Below are positions 25,320 through 37,263 of a DNA stretch of 64,000 bases, piece by piece (position 1 is the first letter of the stretch; each line of letters starts with the position of its first letter). The position numbers and the translations under genes are program-made. A model generated the notes under the pieces. It did not search any database and had not been told where the DNA came from. It saw nothing but the letters and a program-made list of their open reading frames with translations. The DNA comes from Centrapalus pauciflorus (taxonomy: Eukaryota > Streptophyta > Magnoliopsida > Asterales > Asteraceae): NCBI GenBank assembly GCA_020465985.1, contig JAANYP010006670.1, positions 62,001 through 126,000 of the forward strand, written 5' to 3'.

Positions 25320-28300
25320 CTAGCCCCGAATACGCAAGAAATTGGTGAACCAAGTTGACGAAAACTTTGGATATCGTCTCAAGTCGTTGCCGTAGTCTAC
25401 AAAATGTAGCCCAAACCGGACCGAATAACCACGTTCCCATTCGAAATTGTCCATCAATGACCATGCAAAGTAGCCTTTCACATTCACCCCTGCACTACAT
25501 TCATCCAACAATTAAGTTCATGTTATTTCGTTTCGAAACAAAATTTATGCATTTTAAACACTTTTTTTTGTGATTTATTTCAAGATTTCGGGATCGAAAG
25601 AGGTTACTTGATCGCCTGTTGTAGTTTTTGAAGATGTCCTAAATAGTATTGAACCCGAAAATCGTCTTGAAGGGTTGTTCGTAGAGATAACGAGGAATTG
25701 TTTGGCTCGTCAACTCCTGCATGAAATTCGATGTTTATTTTAACGTTTTTAGTTCATTAATTATACTTTCAAAATCAATTTCTAATCAAGTGTCATTAAA
25801 CTTAAGTGACACTTTTTGGGCCAAATTTACACTTCTAGCATCAAAATAGAACATGTTCTAATTCTAAAACTAAATAAAAAACAAGATAAAGTAAACTCAA
25901 TTAACTTTTTTTTATTTTCTCAATTAAGTCGCTAAACTTTTTTTCAATTGTTTAAGTCCCAAAACTATGTTTATCTTATTCAAAAGTATATATTTTTGAC
26001 CGGCTAACCCGTAAAACCCAACTGATAAAACAAAAGATTTAGGGACTTAATCGCTAAAATATGTAAAAATGATGAGTTTTTTCCAACATTAATCAAGTAA
26101 CAAACTAAGATCACTTGTTTGGTAACCGTTAAACAGACAAATATACACTTTTGAATAAAACAAAAATAGTTTGGGGACTTAAATGATAAGAAAAAAAGTT
26201 TAAAGATTTAATCACGAAAATAATAAGACAAAAACAGTTTAGTGGCTTAAATGAGTTTTTTAATATTTACCCTATTTTATAACATAGATGGTATAAAAAT
26301 ATTTTTAATACTTTCACTATCATTTTCATAACTTGATATTACATACCATTTTCCATAATGTAAATTGCAGGATTGTTGTAATTGTTCTTGATATACACCA
26401 GGAGATCGTGTATCCCTTGAGGGTATGCCCGAAGCCAATCCGACCCGCCCTGGAAATGAATTCGGGTTTTTTTCAAATAATTTTATAATTTATTATAAGC
26501 CAAAAAACAATTTGTTAACAAATATACCTTGGAACCAATTGGAACTCCATTCCTTTCAACTGTTAAACCAAAATAATAATCATGTAAGATAATAAGGTAT
26601 GTTGATTCAACTCGTATAAAAACTCGATCGATGAATTACAAACGTACTCGATAATCTAGCTTGAGAATCAGATGAACGAGTCATGTTATCAGTAACGGCC
26701 TGCGAAACATGTTGCACATAGTTTGCAGTATAGTAGTTCAACCCAAGAAAATCCAACGAGTTCCTCAACGTGTACGATTCTTCTGCTGTGAATCGAGGTA
26801 GTCTATTTGCAACGTTGATTCGCATGCTCTCGGGGTACTCCCCGAAAGTTAGTGGATTCATAAACCTGTCATTATTTCATCGATAAAATATAATGTACGT
26901 ATAAAAGGTTTTATATCACTAAATAACAACCTACTTTTTTTTTTATTTCTCTAGTTGAGGCCATTGCACTTTCCTTCCATGCCACAGTTAGGTTGTAGTT
27001 TCAAAACTCATCCTGATTTAGTATTTATTGTTGATTTTTTTTAGGAAAACATTTGTACCGACAAATTTACACTTACTAATATCGAAAAAAACCCCATAAA
27101 ATTTCCTAAACTTTTTCTACTGGTTGTTTAAATCCCTTTTGACTTATTCAAAAAACTCACTATCTTTACATGTTTTTGCTATTAAGTCCCTAAACTTTTT
27201 GTTTTATTGGTTGTGTTTTACATACTCATCCGGTACCCGGTCAAAAATATATACTTTTGAATAATGCAAAAATAGTTTAGGAACTTAAACAATCGGAAAA
27301 AAAAAATTAAGAGATTTAATCGTGAAAATGAGAAAAGTTTACAGGGTTTTTTCAATATTAACCCTTTTAGGGTTTTAGTAACAATTTATTTATAAATGCT
27401 AATGTCCAATTAAGACGGATTTTGAAAGTACAATAGCTTAATCAACAATGACCTAAATGAATACATAAGTTATTATTTAATGATATAAATCAGATATAAA
27501 ACGTAATCGAATCAACCTGTACATACCAACCGAAATCAAAATCAAGAGCACGGATCGCAGCATCGCGATGTAACTTCCCATCGGAGTAGGGTACCATCCA
27601 TCTCGTCACAAGCGAGATTCCGATCTTGCCATTTTGCGGTCCCTAGTGATGTTTTTCGATTTAGAGAAAAATTAACTGTCACGAAAAAGTTCTTAATTCG
27701 AAAAGATAAACAAATCATCAAAACCTGATATATATCATGATACAATTTAACAGCAGCAGCATGGGAAAGAAGCAGATTATGGGTAACGATATACGGCTCG
27801 AGGCCCGAATCGCCACGAGTACAATTAGCCACGAAATTCGAACACCGGCCAGGCGCATAATAGCCTTTGTCATAACCTCCGACACTGTAGCTCCATGGTT
27901 CATTAAGGGTAATCCAGTACTTGACCCGATCACCAAATCTTCTAAAACATAGCTCAGCAAAATCACGAAAATCATTTCTGCATATAATTAATTAATTAAC
28001 TATAATTAAATATTAAAAAATTACGAATTTAAATTGTTTAATTAATTACTTACACGATACGAGAACTCAAGAAACCTCCATACTCGTCTTCTAGAGCTTG
28101 TGGAAGATCCCAGTGAAATAAAGTCACAAATGGTTCAAGATCTATCAAGAACTCGTATGAATTAATTATTTATTAATTATTATATCATAATTGAAAAAAA
28201 AAAAAAAAGAAAGAATTAGTGAGTAATTAATTAGTGTTGAATACCATTGGATCGAAGTTCGTTTATGAGCTTATTGTAGTATGCAATTCCATGCTCATTG

Positions 28301-29213
28301 ATGCCACTACTTATTTTTCCATCTGCAAAATAACATTTAAATTAATTATGAAGAATATCTATAATCAATTTAATTAGAAAATATATATATATATAAATAA
28401 TTAGTATAATATATTGATTTACGTGGTATAATTCGAGACCATGATACTGAAAAACTGTATGCATCCATGCCCATTTGCTTTAGCATCTTCACATCCTCCT
28501 GTAAATTTTCTTAATTAATTATTAATTTTTAAAGAAAAAAAAATGCTAAATCACACTAAAATGCAACATACTTTTATCAAATTTTATTTTCAAAGTGCAT
28601 AGCCTCAAAAGTTGTTTGGGTAAATATTTGTAACGATCGATGTGGTTTCAAATTAATTAGAAAGTAAAACCTTGTATCGATGATAACTATCTGTAGCCAT
28701 GATCGCGTTACTGCGATCAATAATCTTTTCTGAAATTAAAACAGATAATATGTTAAGTTATATTTTGATAGTAATTATTTATGAAATAAATCAAAAACAA
28801 AGAAAGACCCGGATGTCTTCGAGTAAAAGTATCCCATATACTTGGAGCTCTACCATCTTCGTTTGCTCCACCTTCGTTCTGTGAAAAAAAAAAGACCAAT
28901 TAATCTGAACAAATATCGATGTTTATATATATACTTGGATCTAAATGTTAATCTTTGTTTTGTTTGAAGCACAAATTACTAATTATGATCAATAATATTA
29001 AAAAGAATAGTTAATTACCTGAAAAGAAGTCGTGGCTGAACCAAAAACAAAATCATTAGGAAAACTTGAGCGATTTACTATCGTTAAACCCCAATTAGGA
29101 GGTAAACCTACGTTATTTGAAGATGCTTCCAACACGTTAATCATTGAAACTACATAGATCGTGGTAGTTATAAACCCTAAAATCAAAATACGAGCTTCGA
29201 AATGTAAATGCAT
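25320..29213 (-). CDS. BGLU: GH1 beta-glucosidase, 13 exons, secreted/vacuolar
   Basis: Family 1 glycoside hydrolase that removes glucose from small glucosides with retention of configuration. Exons, in transcript order: 29213-29019, 28878-28809, 28729-28671, 28498-28423, 28322-28245, 28141-28054, 27977-27725, 27642-27527, 26865-26648, 26559-26528, 26449-26347, 25716-25608, 25494-25320. All use GT-AG and join in frame to 523 residues, normal for plant GH1; a 32-bp exon 10 is typical. Residues 1-30 form a hydrophobic signal peptide. FPNDFVFGSATTSFQ opens the barrel. TLNEP carries the acid/base Glu215, and YIMENG carries the nucleophile Glu428, where most relatives have Thr before Glu. FEWERGYSVRFGL is the aglycone/glucose-binding C-terminal part. 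Introns 8 and 11 contain MITEs. The substrate cannot be told from sequence; cyanogenic, phenolic or terpenoid glucosides are all possible. Confidence 0.92.
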
Positions 29214-29296
29214 TCTTAATATATGTTTTTCGAGTTCCTAAGTTTGTTTAATCATACATTAATCAATAGTCGACGAAATGAATTGAGTTTAAGTGG

Positions 29297-29304
29297 TATT
29301 TATA
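29297..29304 (-). promoter_or_regulatory. TATA box of the beta-glucosidase gene
   Basis: TATAAATA on the minus strand lies about 85 bp upstream of the ATG at 29213, the expected distance for a short leader. Confidence 0.5.
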
Positions 29305-29920
29305 GTGTCATTTAGAAGATGTTGAACCGGGGTAGTTTGATTAATTTGACTGATAAAAAAACTATTGCTATATATGTGTTTTTCACTAAAAAGGTGTATT
29401 TTTATTGATTTTTAACGTTTTTAGGTTTAAAAAAAAATTTACAAAAAAACTCGAAACCGAACAGAAAACCAACGAAACATGTTGAACCGGTACCATCAAG
29501 ACTCGTTCTTTAGTTTCATATTTTAGTATTTTTTTTTAGTTTTCTGGTTGATTCGATTAGATTTTGGACTCTTGCACGTCTTAATATATATTCTCGAATT
29601 CAAATTAAAGATATTACTTTTTCATTTTCAGATTTTATTAATACAAGTATTAATTGGATTTTTTTTTTTCTTTTTGAAGTAAAAGAGATCATAGAGAAAG
29701 AACCCCAGGAAACGTGGGATTATTTTTGTGATTAATGAAATGCATGGTCTATCTACCTTAATCAAATGCATGCTCTATCTACCTATAATATATATAAAAT
29801 TTTAATTTATGATATTCACCTAGGATCGAGATTCATGGAGTACTATATTAGACTAAAGTACTGATAAACTATATTATATGTACATGTCATTACAAGAAAA
29901 TGTTAAATTTCATGTATAAT

Positions 29921-30009
<89 letters not shown>

Positions 30010-30308
30010 TGAGATCATTGCAGAACCTAAATTTAGTGTAGAACTGTAGAACCAATATTGTTCATAGATTAGAATAATCTAATGGTCTTGATTAAAAGAG
30101 TTAAGTTTAGAATTAGTGAAAAAAAGATTGGTAATAGTGATATTTTAATTCTTGGAGGGGTAAAAAAGGAAAAGATTGGAAATAGCAAAAAGATTGACAT
30201 TAGCAAAATAAATATCTTTTTTCTTTAAATTAAAATAACATTAATATTATTAATTTTTAAATCAAAAAAATTATACCATAAAAACGAGAATTTTATACTC
30301 TTTAAAAC
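29305..30308. other. Intergenic with (TA)n tract
   Basis: No gene is seen. A (TA)n microsatellite of about 80 bp occupies 29927-30007. From 30008 an unclassified AT-rich repeat starts (GAGATCATTGCAGAACC). Confidence 0.6.
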
Positions 30309-31110
30309 GAGACCGGTCATGATATATTTTTTTCGAAAAAATTTTACGTGTTTATTTTTCGTAAAAAAAAATTACCCAGACCACGATGCAATATATCATG
30401 GTGAGATAATGAGATCATTCGATATCGAATGAACACTTTGATATCGTATATTTAACGTCAATGCAACACTGCATATACGCTCATTATTAACAGAGCTAAA
30501 ATAATAGTCACAATTAGTAGTCAAAGTTGGTGGATTTAACGAGAACAGTTATGATATATATTTTTTATTTTTCGTAAAAAAAATTTTACCCAGACCACGA
30601 TGCAATATATCATGGTGAGATCATGAGATCATTCGATATCGAATGAACACTTTGATATCGTATATTTAACGTCAATGCAACATTGCATATACGTTCATTA
30701 CTAACAGAGCCAAAATAATAGTCACAATTAGTAGTCAAAGTTGGTGGATTTAACGAGAACGGCTATGATATATATTTTTTTTATTTTTCGTAAAAAAAAA
30801 ATTTTATCCAGACCACGATGCAATATATCATGGTGAGATCATGAGATCATTCGATATCGAATGAACACTTTGATACCGTATATTTAACGTTCATGCAACA
30901 CTGCATATACGTTCATAATTAACAGAGATAAATAATAGTCAAAATTAGTAGTCAAAGTTGGTGGATTTAACGAGAACGGTCATAAATATATTTTTTTGAA
31001 AAAAAATTTACGTGTTTATTTTTCGTAAATTTTTTTAACCCATACGACCATTCGATGTCGAATGAACACTTTGATATCGTATATTTAACGTCGATGCAAC
31101 ACTGGATGTC
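30309..31110. repeat. Tandem repeat of ~217-bp units, about 3.6 copies
   Basis: Units start at 30309, 30541, 30755 and 30972 with GAGA(C/A)C, then a T-rich tract, CCAGACCACGATGCAATATA, the palindrome CATTCGATATCGAATG, ACACTTTGATATCGTATATT and AGTCAAAGTTGGTGGATTTA. The first unit is longer by an extra TTACGTGTTTATTTTTCG piece, and the last is truncated and diverged. No reading frame is present. Confidence 0.8.
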
Positions 31111-31252
31111 CATTATATATTAAAAGAGTAAAAAAAAAAGTCAAAGTGGACAGTCAAACTTGGTAGGCTGCTATTAATTCAATGTTAATTGTATAATTAT
31201 CATCTTATCCCTAGTGTTATATTATAATCTAATGGTTTAGATTGGTAGGCTG

Positions 31253-31255
<3 letters not shown>

Positions 31256-31282
<27 letters not shown>
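31256..31282. repeat. (TG)n microsatellite
   Basis: About 13 TG units. (CA)n followed by (TA)n also lies at 31598-31642, next to the Helitron end at 31646. Confidence 0.9.
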
Positions 31283-31285
<3 letters not shown>

Positions 31286-33008
31286 CGAAATTGTTTTATA
31301 ATTAAGTTGTTTGTATCATTCACATGTTCGTTAAGATAAAATATTTAATTTCATGCAAAAATACACATGTACATGCATATTGCACATTTGAACATGTGCA
31401 TCTTGTTATTTTGCATGAAATTGAACATTTTATCACAATGAACGTGCAAATGATGGGAACTAATCAATAATAATGCACATTTGAACATATGTATATTGTA
31501 GTTGTGTATTAAATTTAACATTTTATCGTAATGAACATGTACATTTAATATGGTAGTCCAGTACTCCAATTAAAAATGATACTCCATAGATCTTGAACAC
31601 ACACACGCACACACACACACACAGATATATATATATATATATACACTAGTTGTAGTACCCGCGCGTTGCGGCGGGAAGTTGATCTTATATCTATAACGTA
31701 ATATTAAGAATTTAAAATCTTTGAATAACATGAAACAAATATAACGTAAGAATGAGCTATGAATCATTGGTGAATATATTTAAAATTTATGTCTGAACAA
31801 AATAGAAATCATTTTGCAAAACCATATATGTCCTATTGGTAGTACATGTAGCTTGTCATTCATCAACAAACACATGATTTTCAACTTCCAAAATCCAAAT
31901 AACAAACCAACAATTGATTTCAACATAAAATTAAAAAAAAACAATGCATAATCGGTTTCAACATTAAAGCATGCTCTAAACTACCAAATCTTTTCCGACT
32001 TAGCTATCAAGCTTAGAATCATTATTGTCATGATGATTTTGCACTTGCTTTCGATAAATGTCAACATATGTTACTTTAATCCAGGAAGCAACCATTTCCA
32101 TGACATAAACGACAAGCATATAAATGAGGAGACAATATACTGTAAGGACAAGAAATCATAATCATTGTAAACACAACTAAGATGCAAGATAGAATTGCTT
32201 AAAGTTACAATAATAATTCAATCCTATATTAGTCAATCCTATGTAATTTGAATACCCATGAAAAATATTACTACTATAGCATTGTGCTAAATCTAACGTT
32301 GCAATAAAGTGTCTTGGTGACTTGGTGCAGGTTGATCATGGTAAAAATTCCTCTAATTTGTGTAGAACCTAGCATGCAAGGCCAAACACAACACTTCTTG
32401 GAATTTCTTTTACTTCCAAGTCATCATCAAATGGTATATGGACATCTAGTAACTTGAAATATATTAACGAAAGTTAACGAAACCAATTGAATCCTGATAT
32501 AATATATTTGATTGATTAAAAGAAGATACAACTTCTTTTGAGTAGAAATAGAAAATAACAAACGTGAAGCTTACTGCTAGCAAACAAACATTTGTATTCA
32601 GTCATCCCCATCAATGAGACAAAGTTCATCCAAACCAAGCTTCTTGATTGTTTCCTAACTGCAACATCGTTGACAACTTTAAGTTGTAATTTGATGAGAT
32701 CATGATATTTGTAAATATTTTAGAGTAATAATGCTTTTATTTTATAAAAAAAAGTTTAGAATTTGTGCATTTTGGAGTGGTTCTCACATTTAGACGGAAT
32801 ATAGGGTTATTACCGGAACACAACCCTAAAACCATAGATAACTTGTTTACAGAAGCATTTAAGACTTTAATGGTGTGGCTATTTAAGTAGAGGGGGTGGT
32901 TAACTTTCCTTGCTGTAATATGAGAATTTTTTTCGCACATATAACTTGCCTGGCATTACAAATCACAAATTTACATCAATTCAAATGTTACATATTTTCC
33001 TATTGCAG

Positions 33009-33749
33009 GGTCCTGTAAATTGTGTGTGTCTCCATACTGTTAAACCAAGTTTGCGACCATTATCTATGGCTATGTCTACCGTGTCGATTCATGTGTTTGG
33101 TGATGTGCCTTCTTCTCCTCTTGTCGGTTCAGGTTTGTCCTCCTATGTCTGTTCATTTGTACTCCAGCATGATTAAGTTTACAGGATGGAGTTCTAGTTA
33201 TAAGAAAAAGAAAAAACAAATCCTGCTAATTATTTTCCAGAAAATTGCTTGTTTGGATACCTATTATTATACTCATGCTTTTTCTCACAAGTCGTCATTC
33301 AATGAATTTAGCATTTGATCATTGAGTCCTTGTTCCTAGTAAGAAGTTGCAAAGGGCTCATCCTTTTGTTTGTAATACAGGACAATATTAACAACTGGAG
33401 GACATCTGCTTTGATCCTAACTTCGATACTGTTTTTGGCTGTTGGAATTTGGTTTATAGGTATGACTTAAGTGCTTGTTTAATTCGGTATGAGTAGACTA
33501 AGCAGCAAACTGGTACCTCAAAACCCTTTTTCGATGGTCAATCGGTGAACCAAGTCATCCGTGGGAACAAAAATTAGGACACGAATTTGACAATCTTCTT
33601 TCTTTCTTATTTTTTTGACAGGTGTTTTTCTTCACAGCGTTGACAGATATGATGAACATAGCGACCATCCAACTGTAGAGCGATCAAATACGACACCTCT
33701 ACTTGAGGAGAGGACGACTGAAACAGCCACTGGTTCTGCCGAATTGTAA
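33009..33749 (+). pseudogene. 3' fragment of a spinster-like (SPNS) transporter gene, frameshifted
   Basis: Three exon pieces with GT-AG borders, 33009-33132, 33381-33459 and 33622-33749, encode the end of a major-facilitator spinster protein: PSLRPLSMAMSTVSIHVFGD, NNWRTSALILTSILFLAVGI and VFLHSVDRYDEH, ending in a Glu/Thr-rich tail and a stop. The intact family has many more upstream exons, and none are present. Exon 1 of the fragment leaves one base over, whereas exon 2 starts in phase 0. Five bases appear to be missing before the donor (GTCGGTTCAG), so normal splicing breaks the frame. Use of the upstream GT at 33123 would restore it. The piece lies inside a Helitron, on the strand opposite to it, so it is read as captured and non-functional. 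Confidence 0.75.
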
Positions 33750-34393
33750 ACTCGGCAGAGTTGTTAAGGCAGTCTAGTTATCTTTCTTTTAACATGTAGT
33801 AGATGTACAACCTTACCAGCTATTCGTTTATATTATACCTAATTCTGACCTTTTTTGTAACTAATTTCATTTTGACCATAGCCACTATTCCAAATTTGTT
33901 CATAGTTAAATTACAATATTTTTCTGCATCTTACCTTTCAAAAATCACACAACTAACAAGGAAATCCATGGCTCTGGTGTAGGTCTATTATCTACCAGTA
34001 ACTACGTAAAATTGAAATTGTTTATTTCAAATTAAAAAATGATTCATCACAAGTCCTCACGTGCCATTTGGTTTGAAATGTTTAAACAACTCATTTAGGA
34101 TGTGGATTTAGAATTCTTCTCATGTTATGTTTGGATAAAATATAAATGGAATTTAGCATTTCATATTCATTCACTTCTCTTCCTTTTAAATCTAGCATTT
34201 TAAATTCATGTTTTGTTCTATGAATTCCTCTGCATTTATTTTTACGTGCACTTGTTTGCACAAGGCATACCAGTCATTCGATTTCTATTCCGTAGCATAG
34301 ATGGGTCAAACAAGCCCTTTGACGAAATGCCTTCAAATCATTCAAATATAAAATTACAAACAGTAGCCTGGTAGATTGGGAACGAAGTATTAC

Positions 34394-34620
34394 CTGTTCA
34401 TGTAAAAAAAAACAATTGCAGTGAAGGATCCACCGGCAAGATCTCTGGCGAGACGGTTTTGATTGAACGGACAACGTACGGTGAGTGAGGGCTCCGGCAG
34501 CAAATTGACGGTGCCAATATCTATCCTCCCTATAAGGTGGCTGCTGGTTGTGATCCATTGGTGGTGACTGTAGAGGATTCCGGCGGAAGCTGCCTGATAC
34601 TATGATGGCGATGGTTAGTG
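34394..34620 (-). pseudogene. Exon-like GC-rich fragment in the Helitron, unidentified
   Basis: On the minus strand a reading starting MDHNQQPPYREDRYWHRQF runs to a good donor (GAACAG|GTAATAC) near 34394. Base composition is far less AT-rich than the surroundings, as in a first exon or leader of a host gene. I do not recognise the protein. It is probably a second captured fragment. Confidence 0.35.
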
Positions 34621-34833
34621 GTCGGAATTATGAATCAAAACTCGTGTACTCGTCCGCTCTATTTGAGGAATAAATTGCACAAGTGAGAAATGATTGAACG
34701 AGGATAAGCACAGTGAGGAAGCCAAGAGGTGTAACTGTTTTAGAGGATTGATGAAGCAACGTCTCTCATTGGATGTGTACTTAAAAAAACTGTAATACAC
34801 TCTTTATAAAGTAGTAATAGATATATGTGTGTG

Positions 34834-35037
34834 TGAGTTTAATGGAGAACCTCTATGCATCGATAAACCTTGGAGAACTACAATGCATCGCTAGAAAATC
34901 GTGATGCATCGGAATTTGATGCATCACGTGAGAATAATGATGCATCATGCGGGAATTGTACGTGATGCATTTGTGGTGGTGCATGGAGGTTCTTCGAGGT
35001 TCTTCAATGCATGAAGATTCTCCATTGAACCCCCTTC
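34834..35037. mobile_element. GATGCATC-rich MITE (copy 2)
   Basis: GTTTAATGGAGAACCTCTAT at the left and GATTCTCCATTGAACCC at the right are inverted ends. ATGCATC motifs recur about eight times between them. It lies directly between two Helitrons. Confidence 0.7.
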
Positions 35038-35061
35038 TATATATATACACACATACACGCA

Positions 35062-35510
35062 CTAGTTTATGATCACACGAATTACGTGATTAATTATTAA
35101 TGAATAATGGTTAGATAGAATCGTAAACTTAAAAATTAAACCATATAAATGTTAATTCTTATAAAAAGATTACAGTTATTTGTCATATATATTATTTATC
35201 TATCATTTTGAAAATCCATGAACGTAAGTTTATTTTGAATTTATATATATTTAATCGATATAACTTAAAATTGTTATTTTATGTAAAACATAATGTTTTA
35301 TATATTTTATAATCAATGGATATAATTTAGATGTAGATTTAAGTTTTATCTATTTATTAATATTTAAAGATATAAGAAATAATAAATTGTATATATTTTT
35401 TATATTTATTAATCTTTATAGATATTTATTTTAGAAATAATAAAATGTAATTATGTGTTTAGGTGAAACTTGATGATGACATGTGACAATTTTTGTTCTC
35501 TTTATCATAT
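35062..35510 (-). mobile_element. Non-autonomous Helitron
   Basis: The 3' end on the minus strand is ATCACGTAATTCGTGTGAT (hairpin), then CATAAACTAG|T at 35062. The 5' side shows ACATGTCA and a TA-rich start near 35510, but the terminal TC is not clear. Confidence 0.55.
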
Positions 35511-36660
35511 ACATATATATTAAATATGTTTAATGTGAGTACCAATATTTTGCAAAATACAGTGCGTACATGTGAACATGTTTGTGAAAAAATGTCTTTT
35601 CTAATAAAAATCATATTCATGTAGATACACTATTTGTAAAAAATTACACACATTTACACTTTCTAGCACCTTAAAAATAATGTGAACGTGAAAAAATATA
35701 CGTACACACGTTTGGTGTGAAAATTTTCAATGTAGTCTTATATTGTTAATTTAAAATTATTATGGAAAAAATTTAAAAATAATGGTTCAAGATAACTTTG
35801 TTACTCCACGGGGTCTTACACATCACTAATTACTTATTCTTTGACTTTACTTTGACCCCGTAATTGTGTATTTACTGTGTTGAACTTTAATTGTTTTATT
35901 TTATCTCAATGTGTGATAAATACACCATAATGAACCTGTTATATCATTTTATATTGACAATATCACTGTTTGTTCAATATCATAATTTCCGTGAAAATTT
36001 TCAACTTTAATTGTCCAACCTCAGATCCCCTTGGGTCCAAAGTTCCAACCTTAATCCGAAGTTTGCATGTGTCGCACCCGAAGTTCGGATGTCCATTGAT
36101 CTTAAGTTCAATAGTTGGTTGCTTTATAATCTAATTTCATCTGAAGTTGTCATTTAATCTGAAGTTTGGATTCTACATGTTTTGAAGTTTGCAACTTTTG
36201 TTCCAAATAATGTTTATCTTGAACCTGAAGTTCAACACTTAGCAGCTCAAATTTTGACCTAAATTCATTTTTTTCGATTTATGCATATAAATACCATAAA
36301 ACTTATATATAACACATATGGAACAAGAACACACACTAAAAACACATATTAAGATTCAAAATCTTACCTAGGAGTTGACTTTGATCTTGAAACTGTATAG
36401 GAAGCTTGCATACATACATACATACATGCATGCATACATACAGATTACAGACACACATATACAGTTTCTTAATCATGTTTAAATTAATGTGCGCATGATA
36501 CGTGAATTTCACACGCATTTACACTTTTATGTCCTTAAATTTTGTGTCAATGGTCATGTATGATTATATGAATGGTCGTCTAAGTAAATGATCATTCACA
36601 TGATTTTTAAAGACCTAAAAAGTGTAAAATTTATATAACATGTGTGTTACATTAATTTAA
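35511..36660. other. Intergenic; degenerate GAAGTT-rich stretch
   Basis: No gene is seen. At 35990-36245 the motif CNGAAGTT recurs many times (CCGAAGTTTG, CCGAAGTTCGG, CTGAAGTTTGG) at irregular spacing. Other parts resemble the centre of the MITE at 2429. Confidence 0.5.
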
Positions 36661-36679
36661 ACATTAGAATACATACCTA

Positions 36680-36741
36680 CGTACATACATACATACATAC
36701 ATACATACATACATACATACATACATACATACATACATACA

Positions 36742-36829
<88 letters not shown>
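36680..36829. repeat. (CATA)n then (TA)n microsatellite
   Basis: About 90 bp of CATA/ATAC tetranucleotide are followed by about 60 bp of TA. Long reading frames across it on both strands are artefacts. Confidence 0.95.
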
Positions 36830-36832
<3 letters not shown>

Positions 36833-37109
36833 GTGGGTTCAATGGAGAACCTCTATGCATCGAAGAACCTTGAAGAACCTTCATTCATCATCACAAATGC
36901 ATCACAATTCTCCCGTAATGCATCATTATTTCCACGTGATGCATCAAATTATTGCGTGATGCATCGAATTCTACATTATTTCCACGTGATGCATCAAATT
37001 CCCGCTTGATGCATCAATTTCTACATGATGCATTTCAGTTATTCTAGCGATGCATTGTGGTTCTCCAAGGTTCTTCGATGCATAAGGTACTTTATTGAAC
37101 TCACCCCTA
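36830..37109. mobile_element. GATGCATC-rich MITE (copy 3)
   Basis: Inverted ends AGGTGGGTTCAATGGAGAAC and the complement of GTACTTTATTGAACTCACCCC. About ten ATGCATC/GATGCA motifs lie between, and TA microsatellites flank both sides. Confidence 0.75.
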
Positions 37110-37263
37110 TATATATATATGTATATGTATATGTATTTCGAAATATAGAAACTTAATAGGTCATGATAAATAATAATATCATTTTTATAGACTTTCATAA
37201 AAAATAATATTTAGATCTTTACATTTTAGTCTACTATATTTTATACAAACATCAATATATTAA

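Larger units (their letters stand above)
31646..34821 (-). mobile_element. 3.2-kb Helitron carrying captured gene fragments
   Basis: On the minus strand the element starts A|TCTATTACTACTTTATAAAG at 34821. It ends with the hairpin CCCGCCGCAACGCGCGGG, then TACTACAACTAG|T at 31646. There is no target duplication. The ends match the smaller Helitrons here. Inside are a spinster-type gene fragment (33009-33749, opposite strand) and a GC-rich exon-like piece (34394-34620). From 31650 to 32940 I see no Rep/helicase domain, so the element is non-autonomous. The left end sits beside a (CA)n(TA)n tract. Confidence 0.65.

Noticed and set aside
30309..31110. CRISPR-like array
   Set aside because: The units are long and contiguous without unique spacers, and the DNA is a plant nuclear genome; it is an ordinary tandem repeat.
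33009..33749. Complete functional SPNS gene
   Set aside because: Only the last three exons are present, the phase is broken between the first two, and the piece sits inside Helitron ends.
36642..36884. Overlapping frames on both strands with His-Thr-Tyr-Ile or Met-Tyr-Val-Cys repeats
   Set aside because: They are translations of the (CATA)n and (TA)n tracts. The same holds for 19840-20050 and for 11274-11604 (TACATA-rich).
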